Assembly (NCBI GenBank): GCA_943325355.2
Contig: CALPPA020000146.1
Coordinates: 1 to 5,343 of the forward strand
Direction: 5' to 3'
Source of the DNA: Klebsiella pneumoniae
GTDB lineage: Bacteria; Bacteroidota; Bacteroidia; Flavobacteriales; Flavobacteriaceae
Length of the DNA: 5,343 nt
Position 1 is the stretch's first letter; each line of letters starts with the position of its first letter. The notes under the pieces were generated by a model that worked only from the letters and a program-made list of their open reading frames with translations, was not told the origin of the DNA and searched no databases. The position numbers were made by a program, and so were the translations under genes. Shown here piece by piece: positions 1 to 5,343 of the stretch.

Positions 1-658
1 GGTTTGTGCCTCAGGAAATCCAGAAGATTTACAAAAAACAGATGCTATCGCTTGCCAAGTTTTAGAAGAAATGGCAAAAACTGCACCAGCCGAAATTCAG
101 CAGCAAATGCAGGACAATATCCATTGGATAAAAGGGGCTCAGGAAAATAAATTGGTCATAGGTTCGCAAGCCAGAATCCTTTATGCTGATGCCGAAGGAA
201 GAATGAAAATTGCCGAAGTTTTTAATCAAGCCATTGCCAAAGGCGAGATTGGAACCGTAATTTTAGGTCGCGATCATCACGATGTTTCAGGTACTGATTC
301 TCCTTATAGAGAAACTTCAAACATCTATGATGGTTCGCGTTTTACTGCCGATATGGCAATTCAGAATGTGATAGGCGACAGTTTTCGAGGCGCCACTTGG
401 GTTTCCATTCACAATGGTGGTGGAGTGGGTTGGGGCGAGGTCATCAATGGTGGTTTTGGGATGGTTCTTGATGGTACGGTAGCTGCTTCAAAACGTATCG
501 AATCTATGCTTTTCTGGGATGTCAACAATGGAATTTCAAGACGAAGTTGGGCGAGAAATGAAGGCGCTATTTTTGCAATTAAAAGAGCAATGGAGGTTCA
601 ACCTTTGTTAAAAGTTACTCTGCCAAATATAGTAAACGATGATTTGTTTGAAATTTAA
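1..658 (+). CDS. hutU: Urocanate hydratase (urocanase), C-terminal 218 residues; 5' end outside window
   Basis: Urocanase adds water to urocanate, using tightly bound NAD+, to give imidazolone propionate. This is the second step of cytosolic histidine degradation. The frame is open from base 2 to the TAA at 656-658, so the gene begins left of the window; the ATG at 71 is an internal methionine. Recognisable blocks are VIGSQARILY (visible residues 52-61), GRDHHDVSGTDSPYRET (89-105), the SNIYDGS that follows, and the glycine-rich stretch HNGGGVGWGEVINGGFG (about bases 409-459). The wording matches the long animal/Bacteroidota-type urocanase rather than the roughly 555-aa Pseudomonas type. In the Pseudomonas enzyme the first block reads QGLPARICW and carries the active-site Cys; here that position is Leu (codon 179-181). 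I recall the same substitution in animal UROC1. The gene converges on the next one with an 8-bp gap. No other hut gene is visible. Confidence 0.96.
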   Translation, partial: VCASGNPEDLQKTDAIACQVLEEMAKTAPAEIQQQMQDNIHWIKGAQENKLVIGSQARILYADAEGRMKIAEVFNQAIAKGEIGTVILGRDHHDVSGTDSPYRETSNIYDGSRFTADMAIQNVIGDSFRGATWVSIHNGGGVGWGEVINGGFGMVLDGTVAASKRIESMLFWDVNNGISRRSWARNEGAIFAIKRAMEVQPLLKVTLPNIVNDDLFEI

Positions 659-666
659 AACTAAAA

Positions 667-1287
667 TTACCCTTTTATTTTTTGATTAAAATCGGCTTCT
701 TTTTCGATTACTTTCCCGTTATATTGCAATTTCCAACCCATAGTATTAGTTAGAATCAGCATTTTCGAAAGCTCTGAAATCAATCTGTTTTTGGCATTTA
801 TTTTCAAGGATGATTTTTCAATTTTTTTGGCTAAGTTGGCTCGAACTGTTTTGCTTATTTTGTTGTAATCATCTCCGGTGAATGGATTCATAGAGCTTTG
901 TTCCACATCATAATACTTAATATCTGGTGAAATTTTTATCTCTTCTTTTGGTATATTGATAATAGAAATCGTCTTATTTTTTTCGTCGATGTCGTATTTC
1001 ATTTGATGCAAATCGTAGGCTACAGTAACATCAGCATTGACAATTACGATGGCTTTCTTTTCGAAAGAAACTACGCCCATTAAATATTCATCTTGATCTT
1101 TATACGTAATTACTTCTGCAAAATGGCCTTCGGTAACCACAAGTTTCCCTACGTTTACAATTTGTTGCTGGATGAGATTTGTATTGTAATCCAGAGTTGA
1201 GTCGTCGCCTTTTTTAAATTCACAAAACTTGAAAAGCATAACAATAGCCACAATAATTCCTGCTCCTAATAAAATTCTTCTTTCCAT
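667..1287 (-). CDS. DUF4230 family protein with N-terminal membrane anchor
   Basis: A 206-aa protein of unknown function. I assign it to DUF4230 by overall appearance. It has a short N-terminal hydrophobic anchor (about residues 5-20, ending before FCEFKKGDD). A mostly beta-strand middle follows, with VIVNADVTVAYDL (81-93) and IINIPKEEIKISPDIKYYDVEQ (about 109-130), and then a charged helical C-terminal half (about 142-180). The anchor, with positive residues before it, suggests the bulk of the protein faces the periplasm; this is inference. The ATG at 1285-1287 lies 2 bp after the stop codon of the GSCFA gene, so the two genes are probably translated from one mRNA with coupled initiation. 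No catalytic motif is recognisable. The 3' end lies 8 bp from the convergent hutU stop, with no strong terminator between them. Confidence 0.85.
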   Translation of the reverse strand: MERRILLGAGIIVAIVMLFKFCEFKKGDDSTLDYNTNLIQQQIVNVGKLVVTEGHFAEVITYKDQDEYLMGVVSFEKKAIVIVNADVTVAYDLHQMKYDIDEKNKTISIINIPKEEIKISPDIKYYDVEQSSMNPFTGDDYNKISKTVRANLAKKIEKSSLKINAKNRLISELSKMLILTNTMGWKLQYNGKVIEKEADFNQKIKG

Positions 1288-1289
1288 AA

Positions 1290-2246
1290 TTAAAATTTCA
1301 TAAATGAATATTGCGATACTAATTTGGTGCTTTTTGCTTGAAGTTTAGACAAAAACTGCATGTGACTTTGAGAATTGGGATTAAAAGGTCTATGAGCCAA
1401 TCCTTTTTGAATTATTTCGATTTCATTCATAATCGAATGATTTTCTTCAGAAATAGTAGTTTCGGAAAACCGTTGCCAAATATAATCTATCGCTACTTCA
1501 CTAGGATGAATCATATCTTCGGCATAGAATCGATAATCGCGAAGTTCGTCCATCATAATTTCGTAGGAAGGGAAGTATTCAGTGTTCAGTTTACAGTGTT
1601 CAGTTTGCAATTGTTGATAAATAGCCGAAATTAAATGCGCCTTGCTCAATTGATTTTCTACAAACCCATCTTTGAGGTGACGAACCGGCGAAACAGTAAA
1701 AATAAAATTGACGTTTGGGTTTATTATTTGGAAATATCCAATTGTATTTTGAATCGATTTTTCAATAGTTTCAATAGATAAAATTTCTTTTTTAAATTCT
1801 TTTTGCTGAACTTTATGGCAGTTAGCAACGATTGCGTTACTTTCTGTGTTCCGATAAACCCAAGAAGTCCCATAAGTAATTATTATATGAGAGGCTTGAA
1901 ATAATTGTATTAATGAAGTTCTTAAAACAGCGTTTAAATTTTCAAGAAATTCTGCTGCATTATAATTACTCCAATCAGAATGAACCTCGTAACAATGCCA
2001 GCGTTCGTTATGAAAAAAAATGTCATTCTCAGAATAAAAAATTTGATTCACTATACGATAAATCATTTTTTCAATAGAAACTGGATTGAAAATGATTCCG
2101 AAAGGATTACAATTGTTTTGGAACTTGTAATAATCCAATTTTTCCGCCATATTTTCGGCAAAACAAGATCCCAAAGACACAATCTTGGAATTGTAATCTA
2201 TTGGAAAATTACTTTTTGGAATAGGTATTTGGGTTCTAAATTGCAT
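1290..2246 (-). CDS. GSCFA domain protein (SGNH/GDSL-hydrolase-like)
   Basis: A 318-aa protein of the GSCFA family, named for the motif seen here at residues 26-30 in SLGSCFAENMAEKL. This family is usually grouped with SGNH/GDSL-type hydrolases. Conserved-looking blocks are CNPFGIIFNP (46-55), ITYGTSWVYR (123-132), FTVSPVRHLKDG (183-194), YFPSYEIMMDELRDYRFY (224-241) and DMIHPSE (244-250). In the SGNH analogy Ser27 would be the nucleophile, and Asp244/His247 (DxxH) would complete the triad; this is inference and the substrate is unknown. No signal peptide or membrane segment is visible, so the protein is probably cytosolic. The ATG at 2244-2246 puts the GSCFA motif at the expected distance from the N-terminus. 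Residues 211-225, between the VRH block and YFPSYE, are encoded by a heptanucleotide repeat (see that entry). The gene lies 24 bp after the lipoprotein gene and 2 bp before the DUF4230 gene. Confidence 0.92.
   Translation of the reverse strand: MQFRTQIPIPKSNFPIDYNSKIVSLGSCFAENMAEKLDYYKFQNNCNPFGIIFNPVSIEKMIYRIVNQIFYSENDIFFHNERWHCYEVHSDWSNYNAAEFLENLNAVLRTSLIQLFQASHIIITYGTSWVYRNTESNAIVANCHKVQQKEFKKEILSIETIEKSIQNTIGYFQIINPNVNFIFTVSPVRHLKDGFVENQLSKAHLISAIYQQLQTEHCKLNTEYFPSYEIMMDELRDYRFYAEDMIHPSEVAIDYIWQRFSETTISEENHSIMNEIEIIQKGLAHRPFNPNSQSHMQFLSKLQAKSTKLVSQYSFMKF
1573..1614. repeat. Heptanucleotide tandem repeat inside the GSCFA gene
   Basis: Six consecutive 7-base units read on the + strand AAGTATT, CAGTGTT, CAGTTTA, CAGTGTT, CAGTTTG, CAATTGT. 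The inner four follow CAGTKTN closely, and the outer two are degenerate. Units 2-3 and 4-5 form a 14-base duplication matching at 13 of 14 positions. On the coding (minus) strand the unit is roughly AACACTG/AAACTGN, and the array encodes about residues 211-225 (QLQTEHCKLNTEY region). The full array of 42 bases is divisible by three, so the frame is kept, but a single unit is not. The repeat sits in a linker that I would expect to vary in length in this family. Confidence 0.85.
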
Positions 2247-2258
2247 TTAATCTTTTTT

Positions 2259-2266
2259 CAAAGATA
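2259..2266 (-). promoter_or_regulatory. Candidate Bacteroidota -7 promoter box for the GSCFA gene
   Basis: On the minus strand this reads TATCTTTG, a perfect match to the Bacteroidota -7 consensus TAnnTTTG. It lies 12 bp upstream of the GSCFA ATG, in the 24-bp gap after the lipoprotein stop. Transcription would start roughly 6-8 bases downstream, giving a very short leader. No TTG -33 element is found at the usual 17-23 base spacing, so the call rests on the -7 box alone. Confidence 0.4.
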
Positions 2267-2270
2267 AAAA

Positions 2271-3062
2271 TTAATTGTAGAATAATTGAGATTTCAAATG
2301 TTTAGAATCAGAACCTCCAAAGAATATTTTTTCAGAAACAATTTCTGTAGGATAACCATTTGAATTGTACTGAATAGTACTATCATATCTTTTTATTGAA
2401 GAAATAATCTGATCATCATCCAACTTTTTTTCAGTACAACTTTCTGTATGGATAATGCCATTGTTAGACGAGACATTTTTAGCAAAATCAAATAGTTTAT
2501 CGAAACCCAGAATATTGTGCAATGCATTTTTTTTGTTATCACATAGTACATTTACGGTCTTTGTGGTTAAAATTCCTTTCTTAGTATCTTCGATTATTTT
2601 CTCGTCTTTGATTAAATTTTGATTCTGAAAAAACAAAGTTCCAAAATAAACCTTAACAGCAACATTATTTGAATCTTTAGTCCATTTTTCATAAGAAACA
2701 GAACCGTCATTATTCTTTTTGTAATCTATTACATAATTATCAGATGAAGTGATTTTCTTCAATGACCCATCAACGTATAAATAATCTAAAGTGTTTTTGT
2801 TTGAAGTTGTTTTATTGATTTCAACTATTTTTGTGATTAGATTCCCTGTATAATAAAACTCTAAAAAAGCATCAGCTTTGTCTATACTTAAAATTTCAAC
2901 TCCATTGTAATTTAGTGTTGTGGTGGTGGTTGATCCATCAACTGAGACTTCAACTATTCTTTTTAACATTGGAACATTTTGCTCTACCGCTTCGTTTGTA
3001 CAAGAACAAAGAGCGGTCAAAACCAACACTAAAATTCCAATATTTTTTATTACTTTTTCCAT
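2271..3062 (-). CDS. Putative lipoprotein of unknown function
   Basis: A 263-aa lipoprotein whose family I do not recognise with confidence. I start it at the ATG at 3060-3062, which gives a standard lipoprotein signal: MEKVIKN, a hydrophobic core (GILVLVLTAL), and a lipobox LCSC with the modified Cys at residue 21, followed by TNEAVEQN. An in-frame TTG at 3087-3089 would add nine residues (MVKKRIIVI) before the signal and is less likely. The mature part looks beta-rich. It has several hairpin-like elements with a Y/F-xxx-G-x-x-x-K/E-I pattern: FYYTGNLITKIVEI (about 69-82), YLYVDGSLKKITS (94-106) and IQYNSNGYPTEIVSE (about 230-244). These recall YD-type or DUF4595-like Bacteroidota lipoproteins; that resemblance is weak. 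There is also a run of five threonines near residue 45. It heads the minus-strand group, 24 bp before the GSCFA gene. Confidence 0.85.
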   Translation of the reverse strand: MEKVIKNIGILVLVLTALCSCTNEAVEQNVPMLKRIVEVSVDGSTTTTTLNYNGVEILSIDKADAFLEFYYTGNLITKIVEINKTTSNKNTLDYLYVDGSLKKITSSDNYVIDYKKNNDGSVSYEKWTKDSNNVAVKVYFGTLFFQNQNLIKDEKIIEDTKKGILTTKTVNVLCDNKKNALHNILGFDKLFDFAKNVSSNNGIIHTESCTEKKLDDDQIISSIKRYDSTIQYNSNGYPTEIVSEKIFFGGSDSKHLKSQLFYN

Positions 3063-3114
3063 AATCACTATAATCCTTTTCTTTACCAAAAAACCAAACC
3101 TTTGATTTCATTAG

Positions 3115-3145
3115 CAAATCAACTTCAAAAAAACAAAAACCACAA
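3115..3145 (-). promoter_or_regulatory. Weak candidate promoter for the lipoprotein gene
   Basis: On the minus strand a TTG (3143-3145) is followed after 20 bases by TTGATTTG (3115-3122), which matches TAnnTTTG except at its second base. The TTG to -7 spacing falls in the Bacteroidota range, and the leader to the ATG at 3062 would be about 45 bases. The sequence is low-complexity and A/T-rich, so a chance match is quite possible. Confidence 0.22.
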
Positions 3146-3203
3146 TTATTGCCGATACAAATCCAATATTTCGGATAAACTACTAGGAAAAACAGTACTT
3201 TCA

Positions 3204-3244
3204 GGTTTTTAACCCAACTTTTTTAAGTTGAAAAAGGGGCTTTT
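3204..3244. repeat. Cluster of three short inverted repeats
   Basis: Three adjacent dyads are seen: GGTT-TTT-AACC (3204-3214), CAACTT-TTTT-AAGTTG (3215-3230) and AAAAG-GGG-CTTTT (3232-3244). They abut or are separated by one base. An alternative pairing is also possible, with the T-run at 3219-3224 opposite the A-run at 3231-3235. No gene ends here on either strand, so a terminator role is not obvious. The cluster could be an operator array, an mRNA leader structure, or chance in A/T-rich DNA. Confidence 0.5.
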
Positions 3245-3295
3245 ACAATATTGTGTTAAAAATTTTAATTTATAAAATCACCTTAGATTATTTTT

Positions 3296-3303
3296 TATAT
3301 TTG
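3296..3303 (+). promoter_or_regulatory. -7 promoter box for the secreted-protein gene
   Basis: TATATTTG matches the Bacteroidota -7 consensus TAnnTTTG exactly and lies 52 bp upstream of the ATG at 3356, so the leader would be about 45 bases. No TTG is present at the usual -33 spacing, which lowers confidence. A dyad overlaps the expected transcription start just downstream. Confidence 0.5.
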
Positions 3304-3304
3304 T

Positions 3305-3328
3305 AATACACTATACTAGAATAGTATT
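3305..3328. promoter_or_regulatory. Imperfect dyad at the expected transcription start
   Basis: ACTAT-A-CTAG-A-ATAGT (3310-3325) is a 16-base near-palindrome with one A/A mismatch on each side of the central CTAG. AATAC (3305-3309) and GTATT (3324-3328) form an overlapping outer pair. It begins just after the -7 box, so it could be an operator or a 5' leader hairpin. No regulator is known from the window, and the function is inference. Confidence 0.35.
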
Positions 3329-3355
3329 ATTCATTAACCCATTATTAACCTCAAA

Positions 3356-3760
3356 ATGAAACATTTATTTACAACATTATTCGTAGTTTGTCTTTCTTTT
3401 ACCGCGGCTGTAGCTCAAGAAAAAACAACTGACAAAGCAACTCAAGAAAAAACAATGTCTAAAGAAGATAAAGAGGCTGCAAAAGCTAAAAAAGAAGCCG
3501 ATATTCAAGAAGCTTTCAAAACCGCTGGATTAACTGCAGACGAACAGCAACTAGTTCGAACAAGCTATGCAGATCGTTCGGCTTTTGGCAAAAAATTAAA
3601 AGACGATTCTTCACTTAGTGATGAAGACAGAAAAGCGAAAGCAAAAGAATTTAGTACCGCTGAAGATGCTAAACTCAAAGAAAAAATAGGTGCAGAAAAA
3701 TACAAGGCTTTCAAAGATGTTCAAAAAGCACAAAGAGCAGCGGCTGGACAATCCAAATAA
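3356..3760 (+). CDS. Small secreted lysine-rich helical protein, function unknown
   Basis: A 134-aa protein with a clear Sec signal peptide: MKH, a hydrophobic core LFTTLFVVCLSFTA, and cleavage after AVA (residues 18-20), leaving a mature chain of 114 residues starting QEKTTDK. The mature part has no cysteine, is very rich in Lys, Ala, Glu and Asp, and looks almost wholly alpha-helical. Helix-start patterns recur at LTADEQ (about 61-66), LSDEDR (about 86-91) and IGAEKYKAF (about 112-120). These faintly recall the LTxxQ repeats of Spy/CpxP-type periplasmic proteins, but the likeness is too weak to name it so. It is probably periplasmic and monocistronic: a promoter-like box lies 52 bp upstream and a strong terminator begins 22 bp after the stop. 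The A-rich bases before the ATG, with no Shine-Dalgarno sequence, fit Bacteroidota. Confidence 0.88.
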   Translation: MKHLFTTLFVVCLSFTAAVAQEKTTDKATQEKTMSKEDKEAAKAKKEADIQEAFKTAGLTADEQQLVRTSYADRSAFGKKLKDDSSLSDEDRKAKAKEFSTAEDAKLKEKIGAEKYKAFKDVQKAQRAAAGQSK

Positions 3761-3777
3761 TAAATATCTTTTTATAT

Positions 3778-3816
3778 ACGTTAAAAAGGGTTTGACATTG
3801 TCAAACCCTTTTTCGT
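3778..3816. terminator. Bidirectional intrinsic terminator between convergent genes
   Basis: The core stem is perfect over 14 bp: AAAAAGGGTTTGAC (3783-3796), loop ATT, GTCAAACCCTTTTT (3800-3813). An outer ACG/CGT pair (3778-3780 with 3814-3816) can extend it past a TT bulge. The GC-containing inner stem followed by a T-run on either strand suits termination both of the secreted-protein gene on + (stop at 3760) and of alaS on - (stop at 3839). Confidence 0.93.
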
Positions 3817-3838
3817 TATTATTAAATTGTTCTATTGA

Positions 3839-5343
3839 TTACTTCACAAAATCAACAGCTTTAGCCAAAGCTTCCGAGATTCCTGCAGCATTTTTTCCTC
3901 CAGCAGTTGCAAAAAATGGTTGACCGCCTCCCCCACCTTGGATATATTTGCCCAATTCACGTACGACGGTTCCAGCATTTAGGTTTCTGTCGGCAGCTAA
4001 TTCTTTCGAAATATAACAACTCAACATTGGTTTTCCTTCGTCGGCTGTAGCCAAAACCAAGAAAATATTTTTGCCTAAAGTTCCTATTTCATAAGCCAAA
4101 TCTTTTGCTCCTTCAGAACTCAAATCGACTTGTTTTGCCAAGAATTGAACTCCGTTAATTTCATGTAATTCTTGCGCCAATTCCCCTTTCATATTTTTGG
4201 CTTTATCTTTCAATAAACCTTCCAATTGTTTTTTCAATTTCACATTTTCATCTTGCAACGAATGAACTGCTTTGACGACATCTTGCGGATTTTTTAAAAC
4301 CGTTTTAACCACGGTCAATGTGTTTTCCTGAGTTTCAAAATAAGATTTCACTGCATCGCTAGTAATCGCTTCGATACGACGAATTCCTGCTGCCACAGCA
4401 CCTTCCGAAATAATTTTGAAATGCCAAATTTCGGCGGTATTGTTTACGTGAATTCCACCGCAAAGCTCCATACTTTCACCAAATTTGATGGCACGAACAG
4501 TGTCACCATATTTTTCTCCAAACAAGGCCATTGCACCTTCGTCAACCGCTTGCTGGAAAGGAATATTTCTTCTTTCTATCAATGGCAATTGCTCTTGAAT
4601 TCGAGTATTTACAAAATCCTCTACTTGGCTCAGTTCATAGTCTGTCATTTTAGAGAAATGTGAAAAGTCGAAACGCAAATTATTTGAGTTAACCAAAGAT
4701 CCTTTTTGTTCGACGTGGGTTCCAAGAATACTTCTTAACCCTTGGTGCATCAAGTGCGTCGCCGAATGGTTGGCAGCCGATTTTCGTCTTAAATCGGGAC
4801 CAACTATTACTTTAAAAATTTCAGTTAAATTAGCCGGTAATTCTTTTGTAAAATGAATTATTTGGTTGTTTTCTTTTTTGGTGTCAATAATATAAATAAC
4901 ATCGCCATTGGCCGTTTCTAGCACTCCAGCATCTCCTACTTGCCCTCCTCCTTCTGGATAAAAAGGCGTCATATTGAAAACCAATTGATAAATTTCTCCG
5001 TCTTTAACACTTTCTACTTTTCTGTAACGCGTGATTTTTACTTTGGCTTCGGTGTAATCGTAACCAATAAATTCTTGATTTTCATCATTAACTAAAATAT
5101 GCCAATCACCAGCCTTTACTTTTGAAGCCGCACGAGAACGCTCTTTTTGTTTTTGCAATTCCGATTCGAAAGCAACTTCGTCTAAACTCAATCCTTTTTC
5201 TGAAAGAATCAAAGCCGTCAGGTCGATTGGAAAACCATAAGTATCAAACAATTCGAACGCTTTTTTTCCTGAAATAACGGTATCTTTTGAATTGGTAATG
5301 ATGTTTTCCAACAAAACCAACCCTTGATCTAGTGTTCTTAAAA
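3839..5343 (-). CDS. alaS: Alanyl-tRNA synthetase, C-terminal 500 residues; 5' end outside window
   Basis: Class II synthetase that charges tRNA-Ala in the cytosol and clears mischarged Ser/Gly-tRNA. The frame runs open through the right edge (LRTLDQG precedes the TTG at 5320, which is an internal Leu), so the aminoacylation domain, probably about 370 residues, is missing. Visible parts in order are the end of the tRNA-recognition region ([16 protein letters not shown], visible 28-43); the editing domain with [15 protein letters not shown] (125-139), the zinc-site HSATH (192-196; bases 4754-4768) and CGGIH (294-298; 4448-4462); [10 protein letters not shown] (318-327); a coiled coil with heptad-like charge (about 355-390); and the C-Ala domain with its glycine-rich loop [15 protein letters not shown] (468-482). 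Nearly all family members have CGGTH in place of CGGIH; the zinc-binding Cys and His are kept. The gene ends at the shared terminator. Confidence 0.97.
   Translation of the reverse strand, partial: LRTLDQGLVLLENIITNSKDTVISGKKAFELFDTYGFPIDLTALILSEKGLSLDEVAFESELQKQKERSRAASKVKAGDWHILVNDENQEFIGYDYTEAKVKITRYRKVESVKDGEIYQLVFNMTPFYPEGGGQVGDAGVLETANGDVIYIIDTKKENNQIIHFTKELPANLTEIFKVIVGPDLRRKSAANHSATHLMHQGLRSILGTHVEQKGSLVNSNNLRFDFSHFSKMTDYELSQVEDFVNTRIQEQLPLIERRNIPFQQAVDEGAMALFGEKYGDTVRAIKFGESMELCGGIHVNNTAEIWHFKIISEGAVAAGIRRIEAITSDAVKSYFETQENTLTVVKTVLKNPQDVVKAVHSLQDENVKLKKQLEGLLKDKAKNMKGELAQELHEINGVQFLAKQVDLSSEGAKDLAYEIGTLGKNIFLVLATADEGKPMLSCYISKELAADRNLNAGTVVRELGKYIQGGGGGQPFFATAGGKNAAGISEALAKAVDFVK

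Larger units (their letters stand above)
3063..3355. other. Divergent intergenic region between lipoprotein and secreted-protein genes
   Basis: A 293-bp AT-rich region between two genes pointing away from each other, with no supportable ORF or RNA gene. It holds a run of three short inverted repeats (3204-3244), a good + strand -7 box (3296-3303), an imperfect dyad at the expected + strand transcription start (3305-3328), and a direct repeat ATTAACC (3333-3339 and 3344-3350, period 11) in the leader of the secreted-protein gene. For the lipoprotein gene the best minus-strand promoter match is imperfect (3115-3145). Confidence 0.7.

Noticed and set aside
71..73. ATG as start of the urocanase gene
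   Set aside because: The frame is open from base 2 and the preceding residues (SGNPEDLQKTD) fit urocanase, so the gene is truncated by the window edge.
1338..1634. Plus-strand 98-aa ORF opposite the GSCFA gene
   Set aside because: It is antisense to a well-conserved domain, has no recognisable motif and no promoter; it is a shadow frame.
2918..2933. GGT/GTG-rich microrepeat in the lipoprotein gene as a phase-variable tract
   Set aside because: It is a short imperfect trinucleotide run encoding threonines; unit changes would keep the frame, so there is no on/off switch.
3063..3089. Upstream TTG start adding nine residues (MVKKRIIVI) to the lipoprotein
   Set aside because: It places a second basic/hydrophobic stretch before an already complete lipoprotein signal; the ATG at 3060-3062 gives the normal signal length.
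3778..3816. Long palindrome as a mobile-element end or REP-type repeat
   Set aside because: It lies between two convergent stop codons with T-runs on both strands, which is fully explained as a bidirectional terminator.
4421..4663. Plus-strand 80-aa ORF opposite alaS
   Set aside because: It lies antisense to the conserved editing domain, with no independent support.
5318..5320. TTG as start of the alaS reading frame
   Set aside because: The frame stays open to the window edge and the upstream residues (LRTLDQG) continue the AlaRS sequence, so this is an internal Leu.

Overview
The window is AT-rich and looks chromosomal, from a member of the Bacteroidota, most likely a Flavobacterium-like bacterium (Flavobacteriia). 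Four things support this: the GSCFA and DUF4230 families, which are typical of that phylum; promoter-like TAnnTTTG boxes in place of E. coli-type -10 boxes; no clear Shine-Dalgarno sequences (A/T-rich stretches precede the starts instead); and the strong A/T bias in third codon positions. Species-level placement is inference. No phage, transposon, CRISPR array, rRNA or tRNA is visible.

Layout from left to right. (1) The 3' end of hutU (urocanate hydratase, histidine degradation) runs on + and is cut by the left edge. (2) Only 8 bp later, in convergent orientation, comes a three-gene minus-strand group. Its transcriptional order is a 263-aa lipoprotein of unknown function, a GSCFA-domain protein, and a DUF4230 membrane-anchored protein. 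The spacings are 24 bp and 2 bp, so the last two are almost certainly co-transcribed, though the GSCFA gene may also have its own very close promoter. (3) A 293-bp divergent intergenic region holds several small inverted repeats and a good TAnnTTTG promoter for the next gene. (4) A 134-aa, lysine-rich, helical secreted protein is encoded on +. (5) A perfect 14-bp-stem terminator follows. It can serve both strands and separates this gene from (6) the 3' two thirds of alaS (alanyl-tRNA synthetase) on -, cut by the right edge.

Two ordinary housekeeping or catabolic enzymes (hutU, alaS) therefore flank a short block of poorly characterised envelope-type genes: a lipoprotein, a GSCFA hydrolase-like protein, an inner-membrane-anchored DUF4230 protein and a secreted helical protein. 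No pathway links the block to its neighbours.

The least expected sequence feature is a heptanucleotide tandem repeat of about six units inside the GSCFA coding sequence, in a variable linker just before the conserved C-terminal block. Seven is not a multiple of three, so gain or loss of one unit would shift the frame. I found no convincing evidence for a large undescribed system. The best candidates for follow-up are this repeat, the GSCFA-DUF4230 pair, and the structured divergent intergenic region.
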